Origin: Bacillus nitratireducens
Lineage (GTDB): Bacteria > Bacillota > Bacilli > Bacillales > Bacillaceae_G
Direction of reading: 5' to 3'
Length of the DNA stretch: 48,279 bases
NCBI RefSeq assembly: GCF_001884135.1
Contig: NZ_MAOC01000056.1
Coordinates: forward strand, 1-48,279
A program made the translations under genes and the position numbers. Numbering within the stretch: position 1 is the first letter of the stretch; each line of letters starts with the position of its first letter. The notes under the pieces were generated by a model. It had not been told where the DNA came from. It ran no database searches and saw only the letters and a program-made list of their open reading frames with translations. Of this stretch, positions 12,123 to 20,380 are shown one piece after another.

Positions 12123-12986
12123 ATGGCTTTACATGTTGGAGAATTAGTGGAACGATATTCTCATAATAGGGATATTCTTTTTCGTATTATAGAAATAAAA
12201 GGCGAGATCGCGATATTGTTTGGGGAAGAAATTAGACTTGTGGCGGATGCGCCGCTTGCAGATTTAATTAGTATAGATCAACGAGAACATAAAAAAAGAG
12301 TGAAGCGTGAAAAAGAAACAATGGAGCGTACGTACCGTTTATTTCAACAAGATTATGTATTAATGAAACAAAGACATGAACACACTTCAACAGGTGGATA
12401 TACAAGTGAAGTGAATTATTTTCAAATGCCAGGGCGTGTATTGCATATAGATGGAGATCCTTTGTATTTGCGCAAGTGTTTAGATTTATATAATAAAATA
12501 GGCGTTCCTGTACAAGGCATTCATTGTAAGGAAACGGAGATGCATGAAAAGGTAGTAGACTTAATCGATCATTTTCGTCCAGATATTCTAGTTATTACAG
12601 GACATGATGCATATACAAAGTCAAAAGGAGTCATGGGAGATTTAGCAGCATATAGACATTCTAGACATTTTGTACAGGCTGTTCGAGAAGTGCGAAAAAA
12701 ATATCCATCATTAGATCAACTCGTTATTTTTGCTGGAGCTTGTCAATCACACTTTGAGGCGCTGATTCGAGCAGGTGCTAATTTTGCTAGTTCGCCATCT
12801 AGAATTAATATTCATGCTCTAGATCCTGTATATGTAGTTGGCAAAGTTAGTTTCACTTCATTTATGGAAAGAGTCAATGTATGGGATGTTGTGCGTAATA
12901 CAATTACTGGTGAAAAAGGACTAGGCGGAATTGAAACGAGAGGGATTTTACGAACTGGATTACCCTTTCAACATTATGATGAATGA
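12123..12986 (+). CDS. yabG: Sporulation-specific cysteine protease YabG
   Basis: Peptidase of family C57, 287 residues, made in the mother cell late in sporulation. It trims coat proteins (SpoIVA, SafA, YeeK and others in B. subtilis) before GerQ cross-linking. The sequence covers the full family length, with conserved histidine (ILVITGHDAYTKSKG) and cysteine (IFAGACQSHFEALIRAGANFASSPSR) blocks that include the likely catalytic residues. The start ATG 12123 has GGAGGTAGGAGA just before it. It is flanked by terminators on both sides and has its own sigma-K-type promoter, so it is monocistronic. Confidence 0.94.
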   Translation: MALHVGELVERYSHNRDILFRIIEIKGEIAILFGEEIRLVADAPLADLISIDQREHKKRVKREKETMERTYRLFQQDYVLMKQRHEHTSTGGYTSEVNYFQMPGRVLHIDGDPLYLRKCLDLYNKIGVPVQGIHCKETEMHEKVVDLIDHFRPDILVITGHDAYTKSKGVMGDLAAYRHSRHFVQAVREVRKKYPSLDQLVIFAGACQSHFEALIRAGANFASSPSRINIHALDPVYVVGKVSFTSFMERVNVWDVVRNTITGEKGLGGIETRGILRTGLPFQHYDE

Positions 12987-13015
12987 GCAAGGTACATACG
13001 TATCTTGCTTTTTTA
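12986..13015 (+). terminator. yabG terminator
   Basis: A 10-bp stem, AGCAAGGTAC (12986-12995) with GTATCTTGCT (13000-13009), one G-T wobble, loop ATAC, then TTTTTAT. Confidence 0.85.
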
Positions 13016-13224
13016 TGTGGAAATGATGTAAATGAGTTTGGATAAAAAGTTTCAAGAACGTGCAGACTATACAATGATACTTGTACAATATAGTATTTCT
13101 TCTATCTATTCAAACGCATGATGTTTTTATAATGATATTGTCTGTAAATTGCGGTTAATAATTGGGATAGATATGTCGTGTTTTAAGTGTTCAATCTAAA
13201 TTACAGCGAGGTGTAGCAAGGGAT

Positions 13225-13488
13225 ATGTCAAAACGTTTAGATGATATTAAAAACGAATTAGATCACCATCTTGGACAGCGACTTATGTTAAAGGCGAATA
13301 GTGGAAGAAGAAAAACTGTAGAGCAATCGGGTGTGCTTGCAGAAACATATCGTTCTGTGTTTGTTGTACAGTTAGACCAACAAGAAGATGCATTGCAACG
13401 TGTATCTTATAGTTATGCAGATGTTTTAACAGAGACAGTAGAGTTAACATTTTACGATGAACCTCATAATGAAGCATTTTATAATTAA
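13225..13488 (+). CDS. veg: Veg protein
   Basis: An 87-residue small beta-barrel-like protein of the Veg family, highly expressed in growing B. subtilis and reported to stimulate biofilm genes by acting on SinR. The core [33 protein letters not shown] and the [16 protein letters not shown] end are diagnostic. ATG 13225 has GCGAGGTGTAGCAAGG before it. The upstream 200 bp contain TATAAT at 13128-13133, but no consensus -35, so the strong veg promoter known from B. subtilis is not recognisable here with confidence. Confidence 0.93.
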   Translation: MSKRLDDIKNELDHHLGQRLMLKANSGRRKTVEQSGVLAETYRSVFVVQLDQQEDALQRVSYSYADVLTETVELTFYDEPHNEAFYN

Positions 13489-13538
13489 CATGTTAGTTGT
13501 TACATATATTCCCACAAATGAAAATCTATATTATTTTG

Positions 13539-13545
13539 CATACTA
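13539..13545 (+). promoter_or_regulatory. Sigma-G type -10 element for sspF
   Basis: CATACTA, the consensus sigma-G -10, lies 35 bp before the sspF start. The -35 at the expected 17-18 bp is poor. sspF is forespore-expressed under sigma-G in B. subtilis, which supports the assignment. Confidence 0.5.
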
Positions 13546-13579
13546 ATTATACCGTAGCAAAATAAGGAGGGACTCTGCA

Positions 13580-13759
13580 TTGAGTAGACGAAGAGGAGTC
13601 ATGTCAAATCAATTTAAAGAAGAGCTTGCAAAAGAGCTTGGCTTTTATGATGTTGTTCAGAAAGAAGGATGGGGCGGAATTCGTGCGAAAGATGCTGGTA
13701 ATATGGTGAAACGTGCTATAGAAATTGCGGAACAGCAATTAATGAAACGAAACCAGTAG
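13580..13759 (+). CDS. sspF: Small acid-soluble spore protein, alpha/beta-like, SspF
   Basis: A 59-residue SASP-like DNA-binding protein made in the forespore. The sequence contains the SASP motifs [12 protein letters not shown] and [21 protein letters not shown]. It starts at TTG 13580, 7 bases after AAGGAGGGA (13563-13571), giving the SRRRGVMS N-terminus of the family; an internal ATG at 13601 would lose it. Because of the TTG start and small size it is easily missed. It is separate from veg, with its own -10-like element and a strong terminator. Confidence 0.93.
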
Positions 13760-13785
13760 TTGTAAGATACTTTCTATGCTACGGT

Positions 13786-13813
13786 AGCCGAGGAGAGATT
13801 CCTCGGCTTTTTG
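13786..13813 (+). terminator. sspF terminator
   Basis: Arms AGCCGAGGA (13786-13794) and TCCTCGGCT (13800-13808), loop GAGAT, then TTTTT. Confidence 0.93.
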
Positions 13814-13906
13814 CACGCTAAAAGGTGCCATCATTTGATATAAGTAGTTTCATTCTGAATGCTTTTCGTTATAATTAGGGAAGTGTCATCGTCTTACTAT
13901 AAATTT

Positions 13907-13916
13907 ATGGTAAAAT
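13907..13916 (+). promoter_or_regulatory. Extended -10 promoter element for ispE
   Basis: TATGGTAAAAT includes a TGN extended -10 before TAAAAT (13911-13916). The same TTATGGTAAAAT string precedes glmU at 16897. No good -35 is seen. Confidence 0.45.
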
Positions 13917-13955
13917 AAACGATAAAAGATTGAGTACATAGAGTGGGTGAATAGA

Positions 13956-14825
13956 TTGAAGCTACTAGTGAAAGCGCCAGCAAAGATTAATCTGTCGTTA
14001 GATGTACTGGGAAAAAGACAAGACGGATATCATGAAGTGAAAATGATTATGACAACAATTGATTTAGCAGATCGTTTAGAGCTAACGGAATTAGCAGAAG
14101 ACCGTATTGAAATTTTGTCCCATAATCGGTATGTCCCAGACGACCAACGCAACTTAGCTTATCAAGCAGCGAAATTATTAAAAGAGAAGTTTAATGTAAA
14201 AAAAGGTGTATCTATTACTATTGAAAAAACGATTCCAGTAGCCGCTGGATTAGCAGGTGGAAGTAGTGATGCAGCAGCGACATTACGTGGCCTTAATAAG
14301 TTATGGAATTTAGGAATTACAATCGATGAGTTAGCAGAGCTTGGCGCAGAAATTGGGTCAGATGTATCGTTTTGTGTATACGGCGGAACTGCGATCGCCA
14401 CTGGAAGAGGAGAAAAAATTGAACACATAAAGACTCCACCTTCTTGTTGGGTTATTTTAGCAAAGCCTCACATTGGTGTATCGACTGCAGACGTATATGG
14501 AAATTTAAAATTGAATTGTGTTACACATCCAAATGTAGATAAAATGGTTGAAGTCATTAATGGCGGGGACTATAAAGGAATTTGTGATACTGTTGGTAAC
14601 GTTTTAGAAGATGTGACATTTGCGATGCATCCTGAAGTTGCGCGTATTAAGGCACAGATGAAACGATTCGGTGCGGATGCTGTATTAATGAGTGGAAGTG
14701 GCCCAACTGTATTTGGTCTTGTACACCATGATTCGCGAATGCATCGTATATATAACGGATTAAAGGGATTTTGCGAACAAGTATATGCAGTACGTTTATT
14801 AGGAGAGCGAGAAACGCTTGAATAA
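13956..14825 (+). CDS. ispE: 4-diphosphocytidyl-2-C-methyl-D-erythritol kinase
   Basis: GHMP-family kinase of the MEP isoprenoid pathway; it phosphorylates CDP-ME at the 2-hydroxyl with ATP. The 289-residue protein shows the N-terminal [12 protein letters not shown], the ATP-binding [15 protein letters not shown] and the C-terminal [10 protein letters not shown] motifs. The start is TTG 13956 (KLLVKAPAK), with GAGTGGGTG as its Shine-Dalgarno; the in-frame GTG at 13947 lies inside that Shine-Dalgarno. It is followed by purR after 54 bp and precedes it as in B. subtilis. Confidence 0.95.
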   Translation: MKLLVKAPAKINLSLDVLGKRQDGYHEVKMIMTTIDLADRLELTELAEDRIEILSHNRYVPDDQRNLAYQAAKLLKEKFNVKKGVSITIEKTIPVAAGLAGGSSDAAATLRGLNKLWNLGITIDELAELGAEIGSDVSFCVYGGTAIATGRGEKIEHIKTPPSCWVILAKPHIGVSTADVYGNLKLNCVTHPNVDKMVEVINGGDYKGICDTVGNVLEDVTFAMHPEVARIKAQMKRFGADAVLMSGSGPTVFGLVHHDSRMHRIYNGLKGFCEQVYAVRLLGERETLE

Positions 14826-14879
14826 AGACGTATAATACGTTATGATTTGTTTAGAATATTCGTGATTTGAGGTGAGAGT

Positions 14880-15728
14880 ATGAAAATTAGACGAAGTACA
14901 AGATTGGTCGATATGACTTATTACTTGCTACAAAATCCTCGTCAGCTAGTTTCTCTCACTTTTTTTGCTGAAAGGTATCAATCGGCTAAATCATCCATTA
15001 GTGAAGATTTAGTTATTATTAAGCAAACGTTTGAACAACAAGGGGTCGGCACATTGCAAACGATACCAGGAGCAGCAGGAGGAGTGAAATATATTCCCTA
15101 TATAAGTGAAGAAGAGGCAAATCTGATTATTAATGAGCTTTGTAGCTTATTTGAAAATCCAGATCGTATTTTGCCTGGCGGTTACTTATATATGACGGAT
15201 CTTTTAAGTAATCCTCGCCAGATTAATGGTGCGGGTCGTTTATTTGCTTCCGTTTTTGCTAGACAACCAATTGATGCGGTTATGACCGTAGCGACAAAAG
15301 GAATTCCACTTGCTTATGCAGTGGCGAATTACTTAGATGTACCGGTGGTAATTGCGAGAAAAGATAATAAGGTAACAGAAGGACCCACTGTTAGTATTAA
15401 CTATGTATCGGGTTCCTCTAAGCGAATCCAAACGATGACTTTAGCAAAGCGTAGCCTTCCAGAAGGATCTAATGTTTTAATTATTGATGATTTCATGAAA
15501 GCTGGCGGAACCATTCAAGGTATGATGAGCATGCTAGAAGAGTTTAAAGCTAACGTTGTTGGAATTGGTGTATTAGTAGAATCTACGGATATCGAAGAAA
15601 GACTTATTAATAACTTTGTATCATTAATTCGTCTGTCAGAAGTTGATGTGAAAGAAAAAGCGATTCAAGTGGAGAAGGGGAATTATTCGCTTGCGCCATT
15701 TAAAGAAGGAATTGTAGAGGCTGAGTAA
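14880..15728 (+). CDS. purR: Purine operon repressor PurR
   Basis: A 282-residue Gram-positive PurR: an N-terminal winged-helix DNA-binding domain (about residues 1-73) fused to a phosphoribosyltransferase-like domain that binds PRPP, the inducer. The PRPP motif VLIIDDFMKAGGT is present. It represses pur and related genes through PurBoxes, and (p)ppGpp also binds this family. ATG 14880 has GAGGTGAGAG upstream. I found no clear PurBox in the short ispE-purR gap. It is followed by a terminator and then by ridA, as in B. subtilis. Confidence 0.95.
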   Translation: MKIRRSTRLVDMTYYLLQNPRQLVSLTFFAERYQSAKSSISEDLVIIKQTFEQQGVGTLQTIPGAAGGVKYIPYISEEEANLIINELCSLFENPDRILPGGYLYMTDLLSNPRQINGAGRLFASVFARQPIDAVMTVATKGIPLAYAVANYLDVPVVIARKDNKVTEGPTVSINYVSGSSKRIQTMTLAKRSLPEGSNVLIIDDFMKAGGTIQGMMSMLEEFKANVVGIGVLVESTDIEERLINNFVSLIRLSEVDVKEKAIQVEKGNYSLAPFKEGIVEAE

Positions 15729-15758
15729 AAAGGGTAAAGCAGATAGCTTTATCTTTTT
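15728..15758 (+). terminator. purR terminator
   Basis: An A-rich stem around GGGTAAAGC and GCTTTATCT (15732-15753), loop AGATA, with G-T wobbles, then a T-run. Given the wobbles it may be leaky, letting some transcripts reach ridA. Confidence 0.7.
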
Positions 15759-15851
15759 TTATTCTATTTATAAATTATAAAATAGGTGGACAAACTGCTT
15801 TTCGTACACTATTTTTAAAGAGTAAAAATAAATAATAAAAGGGTGAAAAGT

Positions 15852-16226
15852 ATGAAAGTTGTTCAAACAAGCAAAGCACCACAAGCAATCGGACCATATT
15901 CACAAGGGATTATTGTAAATAATATGTTCTATAGTTCGGGACAAATCCCGTTAACAGCAAGTGGAGAACTTGTAACGGGGGATGTAACAGTACAAACAGA
16001 GCAAGTATTTGAAAATTTACAAGCAGTATTAGCAGAAGCTGGTGCTTCATTTGATACAGTGGTAAAAACAACAGTATTCTTAAAGGATATGGATGATTTT
16101 AATGCGGTTAATGAAGTATATGGTTCTTATTTCTCTACTCATAAACCAGCGCGTTCTTGTGTACAGGTAGCAAAATTACCGAAAGATGTTTCTGTTGAAA
16201 TCGAAGTAATCGCCCTAGTTAAGTAA
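15852..16226 (+). CDS. ridA: RidA family 2-iminobutanoate/2-iminopropanoate deaminase (YabJ)
   Basis: A 124-residue YjgF/YER057c/UK114 protein forming trimers that hydrolyse reactive enamine/imine intermediates released by PLP enzymes. In B. subtilis YabJ is also needed for full PurR function. Motifs are [11 protein letters not shown] at the N-terminus, YSSGQIPL, and the catalytic arginine in the [13 protein letters not shown] stretch. ATG 15852 is preferred over GTG 15843, which lies in its Shine-Dalgarno AAAAGGGTG. Confidence 0.94.
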   Translation: MKVVQTSKAPQAIGPYSQGIIVNNMFYSSGQIPLTASGELVTGDVTVQTEQVFENLQAVLAEAGASFDTVVKTTVFLKDMDDFNAVNEVYGSYFSTHKPARSCVQVAKLPKDVSVEIEVIALVK

Positions 16227-16306
16227 CACTTTGTAAGCGATAACCTCTACTAATCTCTATATTCAACTACAATAAAAATTTTTATCTTAAAAATTTTTAA
16301 AAAATT

Positions 16307-16335
16307 AAAGGGAAAATAGAAATTTTGTGGAATTT
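16307..16335 (+). promoter_or_regulatory. Sigma-H promoter of spoVG
   Basis: -35 AAAGGGAAA (16307-16315; one mismatch to RNAGGAWWW), an 11-bp spacer and -10 GTGGAATTT (16327-16335), matching RNNGAATWW. The geometry matches the classic B. subtilis spoVG promoter. Confidence 0.82.
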
Positions 16336-16378
16336 ATACAAATATATCGCTTATTTAGAAAAGGGTGGTGAACACAAG

Positions 16379-16672
16379 ATGGAAGTGACTGACGTAAGAT
16401 TACGCCGCGTAAACACAGAAGGCCGCATGAGAGCAATTGCCTCTATTACTCTAGACCATGAATTTGTTGTTCATGATATTCGTGTAATTGATGGTAATAA
16501 TGGATTATTTGTAGCAATGCCAAGTAAACGTACTCCAGATGGAGAATTCCGTGACATTGCACATCCAATTAATTCTGGTACACGCTCTAAAATTCAAGAT
16601 GCGGTTTTAACAGAGTATCATCGTTTAGGCGAGTTAGAAGAGGTTGAGTTTGAAGAAGCAGGCGCTTCGTAA
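16379..16672 (+). CDS. spoVG: SpoVG, RNA/DNA-binding regulator
   Basis: A 97-residue SpoVG protein; homologues bind DNA and RNA site-specifically and affect sporulation asymmetric division, and virulence traits in other Firmicutes. Nearly the whole sequence is the conserved family core, from [20 protein letters not shown] through [24 protein letters not shown] to the FEEAGAS end. ATG 16379 follows AAGGGTGGTG; the in-frame GTG at 16325 falls inside the sigma-H promoter and is not the start. AbrB represses spoVG in B. subtilis. A terminator follows. Confidence 0.97.
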
Positions 16673-16994
16673 AATTCGAATGAAAAGGGCTTTTGAAAGA
16701 AAGTCTTATAATTTTGTAGCAAACTCCTGTAAGCATTTACAGGAGTTTGTTTTTTTGTGTTTATATATATTTACCGTTTGGAAAATTCGAAATTTATTAA
16801 AATGAAGAGAAAAACTTCTAATTTTTTCAAAATCATTTTAAATAGTATAGCTTATTTCTTAAAAAAGATACTAAAGAGTAAAACATCGTATAAGAATTAT
16901 GGTAAAATTTAATAGTTATAATGTGTTTCTTGAAATATATGATGATTTAGGATAATATCGTTAATGGATAAATAGGTTGCGATGGAGGGTCTAT
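16673..16994 (+). other. Intergenic region spoVG-glmU (322 bp)
   Basis: Contains the spoVG terminator and glmU promoter candidates: an extended -10 TATGGTAAAAT (16898-16908) and a TATAAT (16917-16922). Neither has a good -35. No ORF with a ribosome-binding site was seen in it. Confidence 0.6.
16721..16757 (+). terminator. spoVG terminator
   Basis: A perfect 12-bp stem, AAACTCCTGTAA (16721-16732) with TTACAGGAGTTT (16737-16748), loop GCAT, then GTTTTTTTT. Confidence 0.93.
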
Positions 16995-18374
16995 ATGTCA
17001 AACAGATTTGCAGTGATTCTAGCTGCGGGTAAAGGCACACGTATGAAGTCCAAGCTATACAAAGTGCTACATCCTGTATGTGGAAAACCAATGGTACAAC
17101 ATGTAGTCGATCAAGTATCCCAATTAGGGATGCAGAAACTTGTAACAGTCGTTGGACATGGTGCTGAAATGGTACAAGAACAGCTAGGAAACGTAAGTGA
17201 GTTTGCATTACAAGCAGAACAACTTGGTACAGCACATGCTGTCGATCAAGCTGCAAATGTACTTGCAAATGAAGAAGGAACAACTTTAGTTATTTGTGGT
17301 GATACACCTCTAATAACTGCTGAAACGATGGAAGCATTGCTTCAGCAACACGAGGAAGCGGGAGCAATGGCAACGGTACTAACAGCGTACATAGAAGAGC
17401 CTGCTGGATATGGCCGTATCGTTCGTAATGAGAATGGTCATGTTGAAAAGATTGTTGAGCATAAGGATGCAAATGAAAAAGAATTAGCTATTAAAGAAAT
17501 CAATACGGGTACGTATTGTTTTGATAATAAAGCTCTATTTGCTTCACTTTCTAAAGTTTCAAATGATAATGTACAGGGCGAATATTACCTTCCGGACGTT
17601 ATTGAAATTTTAAAAAATGAAGGTCATATTGTATCAGCTTATCAAACAGAGCACTTCGATGAAACGTTAGGTGTTAACGACAGAGTCGCTCTATCGCAAG
17701 CGGAAATTATTATGAAAAACCGTATTAACCGAAAGAACATGGTAAATGGTGTTACAATTATTGATCCAAGTAACACATACATTTCTGCTGATGCGATTAT
17801 TGGCAGTGATACAGTTCTTCACCCAGGAACAATTATTGAGGGTAACACTGTAATTGGTTCTGATTGTGAAATTGGACCACATACAGTAATTCGCGACAGT
17901 GAAATTGGAGAGCGTACGGTAATTCGTCAATCTACTGTACATGACAGCAAACTTGGTACAGAAGTATCAGTTGGCCCATTTGCACATATTCGCCCAGATT
18001 CAGTTATTGGAGATGAAGTGCGCGTTGGAAACTTCGTAGAAATCAAAAAAACTGTTTTTGGTAATAGAAGTAAAGCTTCACACTTAAGTTATATCGGGGA
18101 TGCACAAATTGGAGAAGACGTGAATCTTGGTTGTGGTTCAATTACGGTGAACTACGACGGAAAGAATAAATTTAAAACTGTGATTGGTAACGGGGTATTT
18201 ATTGGATGTAATTCAAATCTTGTTGCTCCTGTAACAGTTGAAGATGGTGCTTATGTGGCAGCAGGCTCTACAATTACAGAGAATGTTCCATCAAAAGCAT
18301 TATCGGTAGCACGTGCACGTCAAGTTAACAAAGAAGACTATGTTGATCAATTGCTGAATAAGAAAAAATCATAA
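16995..18374 (+). CDS. glmU: Bifunctional GlmU: GlcN-1-P acetyltransferase / GlcNAc-1-P uridyltransferase
   Basis: Makes UDP-GlcNAc, precursor of peptidoglycan and teichoic acids. Of 459 residues, the first ~230 form a Rossmann-like pyrophosphorylase with [11 protein letters not shown] (residues 9-19), and the rest a left-handed beta-helix of hexapeptide repeats (many I/V-G-x-x-x-x steps) with the acetyl-CoA site. ATG 16995 is taken, with GATGGAGGGT before it; an in-frame TTG at 16977 lies upstream of that Shine-Dalgarno. It is followed by prs after 18 bp, pairing the two in an operon. Confidence 0.97.
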   Translation: MSNRFAVILAAGKGTRMKSKLYKVLHPVCGKPMVQHVVDQVSQLGMQKLVTVVGHGAEMVQEQLGNVSEFALQAEQLGTAHAVDQAANVLANEEGTTLVICGDTPLITAETMEALLQQHEEAGAMATVLTAYIEEPAGYGRIVRNENGHVEKIVEHKDANEKELAIKEINTGTYCFDNKALFASLSKVSNDNVQGEYYLPDVIEILKNEGHIVSAYQTEHFDETLGVNDRVALSQAEIIMKNRINRKNMVNGVTIIDPSNTYISADAIIGSDTVLHPGTIIEGNTVIGSDCEIGPHTVIRDSEIGERTVIRQSTVHDSKLGTEVSVGPFAHIRPDSVIGDEVRVGNFVEIKKTVFGNRSKASHLSYIGDAQIGEDVNLGCGSITVNYDGKNKFKTVIGNGVFIGCNSNLVAPVTVEDGAYVAAGSTITENVPSKALSVARARQVNKEDYVDQLLNKKKS

Positions 18375-18392
18375 TGTGGAGGGTTAATCTAG

Positions 18393-19346
18393 ATGTCGAC
18401 TCAATATCTAAATTCTAATTTGAAAGTATTCTCTTTAAACTCTAATAAGGAACTTGCTGAGCAAATCGCAAAGCATATTGGAGTAGGACTAGGAAAATGT
18501 TCTGTTGATCGTTTTAGTGATGGAGAAGTTCAAATTAACATTGAAGAAAGTATTCGTGGTTGCGATGTATTCATTATTCAATCTACAAGCTTCCCAGTAA
18601 ACGAACATATCATGGAATTACTTATTATGATTGATGCATTAAAACGTGCATCTGCAAAAACAATTAATATTGTTATTCCTTACTATGGTTATGCGCGTCA
18701 AGACCGTAAAGCGCGTTCTCGTGAACCAATTACATCGAAACTTGTAGCAAACTTGCTTGAAACAGCAGGTGCAACTCGTGTAATCACTCTAGATTTACAT
18801 GCTCCACAAATTCAAGGATTCTTTGATATCCCAATCGACCACTTAATGGGTGTACCGATTCTTTCAGATTACTTTGAAACAAAAGGTCTTAAAGATATCG
18901 TAATCGTATCTCCTGATCACGGTGGCGTAACTCGTGCTAGAAAAATGGCAGATCGCCTAAAAGCGCCAATCGCTATTATTGATAAGCGTCGTCCTCGTCC
19001 GAATGTATCGGAAGTAATGAACATTATCGGTAACATCGAAGGCAAAACAGCAATTTTAATTGATGACATCATTGATACAGCTGGTACAATTACATTAGCG
19101 GCAAACGCTCTTGTTGAGAACGGTGCTTCTGAAGTATATGCTTGCTGTACACACCCAGTATTATCTGGCCCGGCAATTGAGCGTATTCAAAATTCGAATA
19201 TTAAAGAGTTAGTTGTAACGAACTCTATCGTATTACCAGAAGAAAAGAAAATTGATAAAGTACATGAACTTTCAGTTGCTCCATTAATCGGAGAAGCAAT
19301 CATTCGTGTATACGAAGAAGAATCAGTAAGTGTATTATTCAATTAA
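18393..19346 (+). CDS. prs: Ribose-phosphate pyrophosphokinase (PRPP synthase)
   Basis: Makes PRPP from ribose-5-phosphate and ATP, feeding purine, pyrimidine, NAD, histidine and tryptophan synthesis. The 317-residue class I enzyme has the [18 protein letters not shown] flexible-loop region, the KRRPRPN segment and the PRPP motif [17 protein letters not shown] is also the PurR inducer, and PurR is encoded 3 kb upstream. The Shine-Dalgarno GGAGGG is at 18378. In B. subtilis the general-stress/ribosomal protein gene ctc follows; here a terminator and then pth follow directly. Confidence 0.97.
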   Translation: MSTQYLNSNLKVFSLNSNKELAEQIAKHIGVGLGKCSVDRFSDGEVQINIEESIRGCDVFIIQSTSFPVNEHIMELLIMIDALKRASAKTINIVIPYYGYARQDRKARSREPITSKLVANLLETAGATRVITLDLHAPQIQGFFDIPIDHLMGVPILSDYFETKGLKDIVIVSPDHGGVTRARKMADRLKAPIAIIDKRRPRPNVSEVMNIIGNIEGKTAILIDDIIDTAGTITLAANALVENGASEVYACCTHPVLSGPAIERIQNSNIKELVVTNSIVLPEEKKIDKVHELSVAPLIGEAIIRVYEEESVSVLFN

Positions 19347-19359
19347 TTGGATAGAATGA

Positions 19360-19388
19360 GACGTAACCAAGATTGGTTACGTCTTTTC
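19360..19388 (+). terminator. prs terminator
   Basis: Arms GACGTAACC (19360-19368) and GGTTACGTC (19375-19383), with inner A-T pairs, then TTTT. It lies where ctc would be in B. subtilis. Confidence 0.8.
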
Positions 19389-19419
19389 GTATCGAAAAAA
19401 GAAAGTAGTGGTACAAAGA

Positions 19420-19980
19420 ATGAAATTAATAGTAGGACTTGGGAACCCAGGTAGAGAATATGAATTAACAAGGCATAATATTGGGTTTATGGCGATTGAT
19501 GAACTTGCCAAGCGTTGGAATATTTCTTTGAATGAACAAAAATTCAAAGGGCTATTTGGTGCAGGCTTTGTTAATGGGGAAAAGGTAATCTTATTAAAGC
19601 CACTTACATATATGAATTTATCTGGGGAAAGTATCCGTCCACTCATGGATTATTATAAAATTGATGTCGAGGACTTCATCGTCATGTACGATGATTTAGA
19701 TATTCCTGTAGGTAAATTACGCCTTCGCATGAAAGGAAGTGCAGGTGGACATAATGGTGTGAAATCAACAATTTCACATTTAGGAACACAAGAATTTCAA
19801 CGCATCCGCATGGGAATCGATCGCCCGAAAAATGGGATGAAAGTAGTGGATTATGTATTAGGACGTTTTACGTCTGAAGAACTTCCTGGTGTCAATCAAT
19901 CCATTGAAAAGACAGCAGATGCATGTGAAGAGTGGTTAAATAAACCATTTCTCCAAATCATGAATACTTTTAATAGTTAA
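19420..19980 (+). CDS. pth: Peptidyl-tRNA hydrolase
   Basis: Releases tRNA from prematurely dropped peptidyl-tRNA; called spoVC in B. subtilis because of a sporulation-defective allele. The 186-residue protein has the [18 protein letters not shown] motif, with the catalytic histidine in it, and the conserved [24 protein letters not shown] block. ATG 19420 (KLIVGLGNP) is chosen over GTG 19408, which would add four residues without a Shine-Dalgarno of its own. Confidence 0.96.
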   Translation: MKLIVGLGNPGREYELTRHNIGFMAIDELAKRWNISLNEQKFKGLFGAGFVNGEKVILLKPLTYMNLSGESIRPLMDYYKIDVEDFIVMYDDLDIPVGKLRLRMKGSAGGHNGVKSTISHLGTQEFQRIRMGIDRPKNGMKVVDYVLGRFTSEELPGVNQSIEKTADACEEWLNKPFLQIMNTFNS

Positions 19981-20050
19981 GCGTATAATCTGGAATATTT
20001 TATTTTGCTTTAACCCATACTAGTAGTAACTGGATATTTAGGAGGCTAGT

Positions 20051-20275
20051 ATGGAAGGGTATTATTACTGCAGACATTGCGAGAGTAATGTAGGCTCCGT
20101 TACCGTAGAAAAAGTATATAGCGACGTTTTGCTTCAACTAACAGAGCAAGAAGTAGTGGATATGATTCATTTTCATGAGAATGGAAATATATATATAAAA
20201 ACGATTTGTGAATCGTGTCAAGAAACGCTCGCATCTTATCCTGAGTATTATGAATATGAAAAATTTCTGCAATAA
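20051..20275 (+). CDS. fin: Fin, anti-sigma-F factor (YabK)
   Basis: A 74-residue zinc protein with C7xxC10 and C53xxC56 pairs. In B. subtilis Fin is made in the forespore and binds RNA polymerase to favour the switch from sigma-F to sigma-G. The start ATG 20051 has AGGAGG at 20040. Together with csfB at the start of the window, two small Cys-pair sporulation regulators acting on successive forespore sigma factors lie within 20 kb. A short hairpin terminator separates it from mfd. Confidence 0.92.
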   Translation: MEGYYYCRHCESNVGSVTVEKVYSDVLLQLTEQEVVDMIHFHENGNIYIKTICESCQETLASYPEYYEYEKFLQ

Positions 20276-20284
20276 AATGTTGTC

Positions 20285-20309
20285 GCTTTGGCATGTCCAA
20301 AGCATTTTT
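20285..20309 (+). terminator. fin terminator
   Basis: Stem GCTTTGG (20285-20291) and CCAAAGC (20297-20303), loop CATGT, followed by ATTTTTC. It overlaps the artificial N-terminal extension of the mfd reading frame. Confidence 0.75.
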
Positions 20310-20380
20310 CTGTTTTCTTTTTCCAAAATATTTGCATAAAATATAGTAACTTGCTCTTTATGTTGAGAGGAGTTTTGATA

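Noticed and set aside
14828-14840. ACGTATAATACGT palindrome before purR as a PurR autoregulatory site
   Set aside because: It does not resemble the PurBox (CCGAAC core) and lacks a partner box; it may simply hold a -10 TATAAT.
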